The translations under genes were made by a program, and so were the position numbers. From Timema cristinae (taxonomy: Eukaryota; Arthropoda; Insecta; Phasmatodea; Timematidae), in the NCBI GenBank assembly GCA_039000515.1, contig JBCFYV010009882.1:59450277-59514276 (forward strand): DNA of 64,000 nt, in the 5' to 3' direction. A model generated the notes under the pieces. That model did no database searches and was not told the DNA's origin. It saw only the letters and a program-made list of their open reading frames with translations. Within the stretch, counting starts at the first letter, position 1, and each line of letters opens with the position of its first letter. Positions 57,690 through 64,000 of this stretch are shown in pieces.

Positions 57690-58005
57690 GACCATCCGGC
57701 CCCGTGATGTCAGTGCACCTGGCTACAAGCCTAGGTGTCCCAGTTTCAATTCCCGGCTGGTACATTGGGTATTTTCCCCTTAAGGGTAATAGTCTCAACG
57801 GTCACCAGGGTTTGGTTAATTAGGCTCAAGTTAGGTTAAGACTCACCCCGGATCTACAACTCAATATCTCGTTGTGGGTACGTTTAGACAACCTCCTATG
57901 GTGGGCATCGTTCTGTGCCACCAGAGTGGAAAAAAGTCTACACATAGGTGACCGAGCCTGGATGTAAAAGTCCCTCCCAGTCATATATGAAAAATAAAAA
58001 TATCT
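57690..58005 (+). mobile_element. Probable tRNA-derived SINE, separate family (C)
   Basis: A tRNA-like stretch (CCTGGCTACAAGCCTAGGTG, B box GTTTCAATTCCCGG) at 57715-57765 is followed by about 240 bases of GC-richer body ending in CCCAGTCATATATG and an A-rich tail. No other copy exists here. The A box is weak, so the tRNA origin is less certain than for A, B and E. Frames on both strands over it are incidental. Confidence 0.55.
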
Positions 58006-58767
58006 TTAGTTATTAAAATAAACAGTGAAATATGTATTATATTCAGAAAATTAATAATCCACGTTTGTAGTAATGACGATTTTTTTAAATTATGAACTAT
58101 ATAAATAATTCAGTTATATCATTTATACTAAACAGTTGGTTAAAACTTTTGTTTCTTTTTTATTTAAAGTCAAATTTATTTATTTCCTTCCCCTCCCATA
58201 ATTGAGCTAGCCCATGCCTTACACAACTATATAGTCAACAACCATCTTTTCAGGTATTCGGTTCACAAAAACTAGTCACTGAACGAGAGATATAGAAGAG
58301 AATATACTTTTAGCTGTTCCACCGTTGAGCTTGTTGGAAGAATACCCCTTTGGCAGCCCCATTCTTCCACAACGATGATCCTGAATAGGTTGGGTTAGAG
58401 CACGTTCAGTGGCATACATAGCCGTCTGCCAAGGTTGGAAGAGGTAATGTATAGCCCATTCGCCATAGGAGTGGTGATTACTAACATTTATCAACATTTA
58501 CCAGATCTGCTATCAAGTATCCATACGCCAAACCATATTATCGTAAAATCATACATTGATTTGTTGTCGATTTTGGAAGTCAAAAATGTCATAACCATTT
58601 GTTTCTAATTATGTTTTCTTAAAAGTTTCTATATCTTTTGATAGCTGTCAGCTAACATAACTCCTATGGTGAATTGACTTAGACTACTGTATAAAGTGGA
58701 GTGACATTGATTGAGGAAATACTCATCGTATATGGTTTTATACAATTTAATAGACCATTATCAGCTT
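58006..58767. other. Gene-free stretch
   Basis: A GC-richer patch at 58310-58470 yields a 73-residue minus-strand frame without any recognisable domain. The remainder is AT-rich. Confidence 0.4.
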
Positions 58768-59012
58768 CGGTCATTTCATGGTCTAACGTGCTACTCTCAC
58801 AGTCGACTAGACTACGATTACGGGGATAATGAGGTTCGAATCTTGGTCAGGTGTACTGAGAATGGTTATTCCAAAAATTGTTTTACACTAGGCCTCCACG
58901 CAAATGCGGGTACCCTTCCTCCATATATAACCTTCCTAATCCCTAAAACCCCTCGCATAATTATTACATAAACGTATAACCCAAACTGGTAGTAAGATGT
59001 GGTACTAAAAAA
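58768..59012 (+). mobile_element. SINE A copy, full length
   Basis: The A box is CATGGTCTAACGTGC and the B box GAGGTTCGAATCTTGGTC. The core is CACGCAAATGCGGGTACCC and the tail CTGGTAGTAAGATGTGGTAC, ending in an A run. All parts are present with moderate divergence. Confidence 0.9.
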
Positions 59013-59379
59013 ACAACATAATATTAATGTAAGCAAATGAGTGAAATCATTATATTGGTTCAGTGTATTTATATTGCTCAAAGAAGATAAATAAATGGAA
59101 TAACATTACGAAAATCTATGAAGAGTTCCACTACTGAATTCAAATTAAGGAAAACAAAACCTAAAGAAATAAAACAATGTTTATAAGTATTTTAAGATTT
59201 TTTTTTTTTAAGCGTATGGCATATTTGGCCATGAGAGATGTAGTATCTAGTTTGGTCATGATGAATTTAACTGCTCTGTGGGAAAATAGTGTTGGCCAGG
59301 GTGTGCCTTGGAGATTGTATACACGTCATTCCTGCGATGAGAATATGAGATGATAGTGATTATGAAGGTGGAGAGCCAG
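59013..59379. other. Gene-free stretch
   Basis: AT-rich, with nothing recognised. Confidence 0.4.
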
Positions 59380-59545
59380 ATGAAATATTAAAACAAACCT
59401 AAGCCCAATCAACATGACCATGGTGAACAGTGGGAAATTCCCCCTTTCGGAAAAAATTACCTATGGTACTACCGTGAATCGAGTCTGGGACCTCTATATC
59501 AATAGTCAAGGACACTGATCCCTAGACCAAGAGGCCAGTAATAAG
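59380..59545 (-). mobile_element. SINE A copy, tail missing
   Basis: On the plus strand GTGAATCGAGTCTGGGACC (B-box region) and TAGACCAAGAGGCCAGTAAT (A-box region) are the reverse of the SINE A head. The core is weak and the tail is not visible. Confidence 0.6.
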
Positions 59546-60861
59546 AAGGTTTAAAGTCTACTATTGAAACGAACAAAATAATATTTCAATAATGGCCATA
59601 GTTTACACTAAGACCGAGGAAAATGGGAAAGAAGTTATCGTTTAGTCTTTTTGAAAAACTTTGGACATAGTCCTAATATGCTAAATGCAAAATAGATTTA
59701 ATTAAAGCTTTATAATTTTCTTCATCGTTTTAAAGATTGGTCTACTAGTTTCAACTCCTTTTCTTATTTGCATCAATCATACCAAGTGAAAAGGGGATCA
59801 GGAATATACTGGACAAATGCCAACATCATACGAAACCTAACTATTGCAGACAGATGTCAACCTTTCCGCTTAAACGAATCAGCACTCATTTTACTTCTTC
59901 CTCTCATGCTCTCACAAATATTGCCCCCTCCAGATCAAGAGCACTTTCAGATCCACCCCTCACCCCTTACCCTATTTCCTCGCAAGCACACACCAAAAAA
60001 AAGTTCCCTGACACTCTTCTCCCTTTTCTATTTCTACACCCTACTCAACTGGAAGTATTCATTAGATATAAATGTCTACCTCCAATTGACAAACATACAA
60101 AACATAAAAGCAGGGTTGACTCTTTAGTGTACTGATGTACAGCTTTCACACAAGATTGGTCATATTAGTACCACTTCAGAAATTCTTCCAGCGTATTCAA
60201 GTTAATTTCAATGCATGAGGCCCTTTGTTATTTGTAAACATTTTTGGTATTCGAAAGCCCTAGAAAGACTGATATATATATATATATATATAATATTTTG
60301 TAACTATTTAGGAATACTTCATGCCATTACATGAAAATTAAGTTTGTATCTTTCTTTTAAGTCAAATTCTAAAAAGTAATGATAATTCAAATAAAATACA
60401 TTTTATTCAAGTTTATTTTAATATATTATGCCAAGAAATTATATTCTACCTTTAGGATGTATTTTATAACACATAAGTAAAAGTATACTTGATCTGTTTA
60501 TAGGCCTACTGAGTAAGTTCTTTCAAATATTGTTAATCAAAATAATTAACGATGCGTAAGAAACAAATAAATTCATACAACGATTTTATAATATCACTAA
60601 TAAGAGCACATATAAATAATTGTATAAATAATCGTGTTTCGTGGGCCCCTATCAATCACAGCACATTGCGTCCTCGTGCTGCGAATAGAGGATATGGCCT
60701 TCAGATATGAAGGGTAGCTCCTAATATACGAGTATTGAATAAGTAGTTGCAGACAGCTGTTAGGTTAGGTCCTACTGCTTAGGAATTTGGAGTGAGCGTG
60801 ATGAGTTCACGCTGTTAAGAAAATCCCATAGTGAAACGTAAAAAAGTTTATCATTACTGTT
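59546..60861. other. Gene-free stretch
   Basis: Two overlapping frames at 59768-60135 (119 and 93 residues) are rich in Ser, Pro, Leu and Thr because of a C-rich stretch. No domain was recognised. A (TA)n run lies at 60271-60292. Confidence 0.4.
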
Positions 60862-61065
60862 TTATTAGCACTCCTTATTATCCGTTCAGAATATACACAT
60901 ATGTACTAGCTAATTACACTTATGTGTTAAGGAAAAGGTTTAATTTAGAGAAAGTGCACCCCTCATTTGCGTGGAGGGCTAGTGTAAATCCAACCTTCCT
61001 ACTTTGGCAGTCCAGTCTAATGTGAGAGTAGTGCCTTATACCATGCTGCAACCAAAGTGGGTACC
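60862..61065 (-). mobile_element. SINE A copy
   Basis: The tail is TTAGCACTCCTTATTATCCG (plus strand), the core CTCATTTGCGTGGAGGG, and the head retains the A-box part ACCATGCTGCAACCAAAGTG. Part of the B-box half is deleted. Confidence 0.75.
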
Positions 61066-61179
61066 ATTGCTGTTCCTGGGATAAGATAGCCCGGAGATAA
61101 AATAGTACCCCATTAGGATCTTGGTGTGGAGACTACTCCGGGGGAGTCATGAGATAGTAAAGCTAGGAAGATACTAATA

Positions 61180-62695
61180 TAGGAACGTGGAAGATTATTA
61201 GCTTAATATAGGCCAGGGTCACTAACAATAATTAATGAAGTAAGTAGGTTTAAATGAGTTATTGTGGCAACACAAGAGGTTGGCCTGTCAGTAGATGGTA
61301 GGAGAAAATCAGGCGAATACATATTTTCTATGGAGGAACTGACATACATAGTTTAGGTACAAGCTTTATAATCCACAGAAAGAGAATGTCAGCAGTTAAG
61401 GATATAAAATTAATTAATAATAGGAGGTCATGTTTAGTAGTAGCAGGGAGTTTTCATAATAATGTGTTTTGTCTTAAAAAATACAAAGATGACCTAGGAA
61501 AGCATAGTTTCTATGAGAAGCTAGAACACTATTTTGAACAGTTTCCAACCTATCAAATTAAAATTGTGCTAGATGACTTTTATGCAAATATAGGGGAGGA
61601 AGAATTCTTTATATCTACAATAGAACAGGAAAGCCTGTATGAAATGAGGAATGATAGTGGAATATTATTGATAAATGTTGCCACTTCAAATAACCTTATT
61701 GTGAAATTTACCTGCTACAAGCATAATTATATTCATAAATATACTTGGAACTCCCTAGATTGGAGTACATATAATCAAATATATCACTTGCTGATAGATA
61801 ATATACGGAATATAAGATTACTGGTTGTCGGGTCATAAGGGCCAAGATTGTAATTCAGACCCTTACAAAGCTCGGAAAACGTCTCTCAATAAGCAAAAAG
61901 GGAAGTCATACAGGAAAGCTAGAACGATAGAAAGTAGAAATACTGACAGAATGTGAGTGTGGGCATGGATATAAAATTGAAATTTTAAATAGGTTTTCTG
62001 CCCTATAGTGCTTAAAGGATGATGAGGGAAACAATAATACAGAGAAACTGTGGGAAATTGTTGGGAATATTATTAGAAATATAGCAAAGAGTAGTGTAGG
62101 TATATGGAAAAAGAGTTGGAAGAAACTGGGGTTCGACAACGAATGTTCACAATTACAGCAATAGATTAGAAAGAGGCTAAGTAAATTTACATTGGTTAGA
62201 AAATCTTAGCGAATTTAGCTTATACACATTAAGCAATTCAAAAAGAAAGGCTAGCGCCATATTAAGAAACAAAAAGGTGTAATTAAATGTTAAATTTATC
62301 GAGATAAAATAATATCGCAAAAATAAGAATATCACGGAAGTTTATTTAGTTTTTAATGGATATAGGAAAAGTTATCAGGCTTGAGCCGATTTAGTGAATG
62401 ATGAAACTGGTAATCTAATGACGGTCTCAAATGATGTTTTTAGTAGATGGAACGACCACTTCAGGCAAATGTGAATGTTAATAAAGGATCCGAATTTGGT
62501 GAGGTTATTGAAATCCATAATGCTGAATCACTAGTCCCAGAGCCAAGTATTAGTAAAGTCAAAGTAGCTATTAAATACCATAAATTTACAGGTACATATT
62601 CAATTCCAGCGCAGCTTTAATCAAAGAAGGTGGTGAAATGTTAGTAATAAAGATTCATAAAATACTGGAGATGGAGTAAAGAGGAATTGCCTTTA
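61180..62695 (+). pseudogene. RTE-type LINE: endonuclease and start of reverse transcriptase, broken
   Basis: The longest frame in the window (61386-61838) is the endonuclease domain: FYEKLEHYFEQFPTYQIKIV, EEEFFISTIEQESLYEMRND and IHKYTWNSLDWSTYNQIYHL. Upstream, GTWK and GEYIFSMEEL (61183-61340) fit the domain start. Downstream, in changing frames, come LWEIVGNIIRNIAKS, a VSNDVF-RW segment, EIHNAESLVPEPSISKVKVA and SKEELP, the lead-in to the transcriptase. The order fits RTE LINEs of the CFDP2-like group (family knowledge). The canonical GDFN reads DDFY and NQIDH reads NQIYH, so two catalytic positions are lost. The rest of the transcriptase is missing. Confidence 0.88.
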
Positions 62696-64000
62696 ACTCG
62701 GGTGCTTTGGTGAGTGAGTTAAGTAAATCAATGGCAGGGTTTCTTTCGGAAGATGAATTGAGCTTCGATGTCACTAATCTAGCTTCTAGGCCCTGAGAAC
62801 GGAATGGTGAGGGAATATTTGGGACATGTCCTTTGGAAATTAAAGCTCCCTTCAAATCCCAAATTAGAGTTTATGCTGATATAACTAGCCATGTTACCGT
62901 TTGTGATGGTAAGAATTTGGGGGATCTCTTGGAATTGCATCATGTTTCAAATTTAAGATAAGCTCAGCATACATAATTTTAGATGAATTTTTTGGTTAAA
63001 TCTTCAGGGAACTTAACAAAGATATTTTCTAAAGGGATACGTCTCATCTGTCTTGATATGTTATGCAAGGAAATGTCTTAAATGTTTTCCTTCTTAGTAG
63101 GGCTAGGGAAAAAATTGCATGAGACTTGTTCACCGCTACCAGTTACCCAATGAATAGATCCGAAATTTAATTTTATCACAATCAGAAGCTGCAGAGGTCT
63201 TTTATCTTAAATTAAGTGAGGCGTAGGATAGTGTACATTATTTTAGAAAATGTCTCTACTGTGTAGAGTTTCCTTTTTTTTACGCACTAACCTTGTACCT
63301 ACCTAAAGATATCCCAGTTGGCTATCTTAATTGAGGTTAACTTGTTAGTGGAATGCAAAAGCTTGATACTACACGTTCCTCCACGTTACGAGCCACCTCG
63401 CGTCGGTTTAATACCCCCCTTCAGGTGCTGCTGGAAAAGGTAACATGAGGTGGGGCCATGCTAGAGACAACACAGTCCTGTTGTCTGCCCGAAGGAATAT
63501 TTTCAAGAGGGATTTGTCACACATTAAATGCTATAAGTGTGGCTATATGGTTCATTATAGAAATTACCGCCGCAAGTGAAACTTGTGTAGCGTAAGCAGG
63601 GTCATAGTCCAGACAAGCAAAATAAGGTTATTCCACACGCAGGAGGTTCTGTAATATCGATATTAATATCGTCTAGCACATGATTGGGGACAAGTGATAA
63701 TGATCTAGTGATAGTTTCAGTAGTGAAGGTCTTTTGAACATTATAGGGGAAAAGACTAAAAATAAATGGGAAAAAGCGTTTCAGAAATTATATACGATTG
63801 CTAATGGAGGGCCGTAGTAGTTACAAATAGGGTGGTACTTCCCATTAAAATTGGGTTTATGTGATATAGAAGGAAATTTGTGTCATTCCAAATATGTATT
63901 TTGATGTTATTCTAGGAAATGACTTCTTGTTTGACACTAGGGTACACTTATATGTGTTTGGCCGAGATCCATCCTTTGGATGTAAGCCTTATGTGGTGTT
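62696..64000 (+). mobile_element. LTR retrotransposon gag-pol fragment, runs off the window
   Basis: Three pieces support this. At 62690-62960 a Gag-like stretch includes SELSKSMAGFLSEDELSFDV. At 63529-63570 KCYKCGYMVHYRNYRRK is a CCHC zinc knuckle whose last Cys is Arg (CGC for TGC). At 63880-63925 FDVILGNDFLFDTRVHLYVF resembles the C-terminal part of a retropepsin ('DVILG-DFL'). Many stops and shifts separate them. The order gag, zinc knuckle, protease fits an LTR element, perhaps Ty3/Gypsy, but no LTR is visible and the rest lies beyond 64000. Confidence 0.55.

Noticed and set aside
59768..60135. Overlapping 119- and 93-residue frames
   Set aside because: A C-rich stretch lowers stop frequency in two frames at once. 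The proteins are low-complexity Ser/Pro/Leu with no domain.

Overview
This window is AT-rich animal DNA that is almost entirely repeats and transposon fossils. I found no intact cellular gene on either strand. Every open frame I could recognise is a decayed transposon or retrotransposon fragment, a tandem repeat read through by chance, or part of a SINE. The element mix (tRNA-derived SINEs with AAT-rich tails, an RTE-type LINE, LINEs with Jockey/CR1-like reverse transcriptase ends, pogo/Tigger, PIF/Harbinger and hAT DNA transposons) points to an invertebrate with a large genome, perhaps an arthropod. The sequence alone does not fix the species.

Layout. About 0.7-6 kb: SINE copies and a Tigger/pogo element whose transposase tail carries a 33-bp minisatellite. 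About 6.2-10.9 kb: a PIF/Harbinger element bounded by terminal inverted repeats. It holds a transposase on the plus strand and a MADF-domain protein on the minus strand, with exons that interdigitate, and a second 1.08-kb TA-flanked inverted-repeat element sits in the transposase intron. About 11-20 kb: SINEs, a head-to-head SINE pair forming a long hairpin, and a hAT transposase fossil. About 22-24 kb: three different tandem arrays, one with a strict four-subunit order. About 25.9-26.2 kb: a possible short hAT-like element. About 27.5-28.0 kb: a CpG-rich island with no recognisable gene. About 30.7-32.8 kb: a tandem array of roughly 160-bp units, interrupted by a SINE and by a block with a perfect 38-bp inverted repeat. 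About 33.4-34.2, 49.9-50.6 and 52.7-53.4 kb: three copies of one dispersed repeat of about 0.75 kb. About 38.4-39.2 and 42.4-43.3 kb: LINE 3' ends. About 46.2-48.2 kb: an old degenerate array. 48.2-50.7 kb: a hAT element with an intact 8-bp target duplication. About 52.0-54.4 kb: two arrays of one satellite in opposite orientation. 61.2-62.7 kb: an RTE LINE fossil. 62.7-64.0 kb: part of an LTR retrotransposon that runs off the window.

The commonest repeat, here called SINE A, occurs about 19 times. It has a tRNA-Leu-like head, a conserved core and a tail that ends in AAT or A repeats. A second family, SINE B, has a different tRNA-like head and body but nearly the same last 50-60 bases, which suggests both use the same LINE machinery. 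Positional nesting (SINE in satellite, inverted-repeat element in Harbinger, dispersed repeat in hAT) gives a relative insertion history. Several repeat-poor stretches (about 14.0, 27.5, 34.8, 35.8 and 56 kb) are the best places to look for conserved regulatory DNA of an unseen neighbouring gene.
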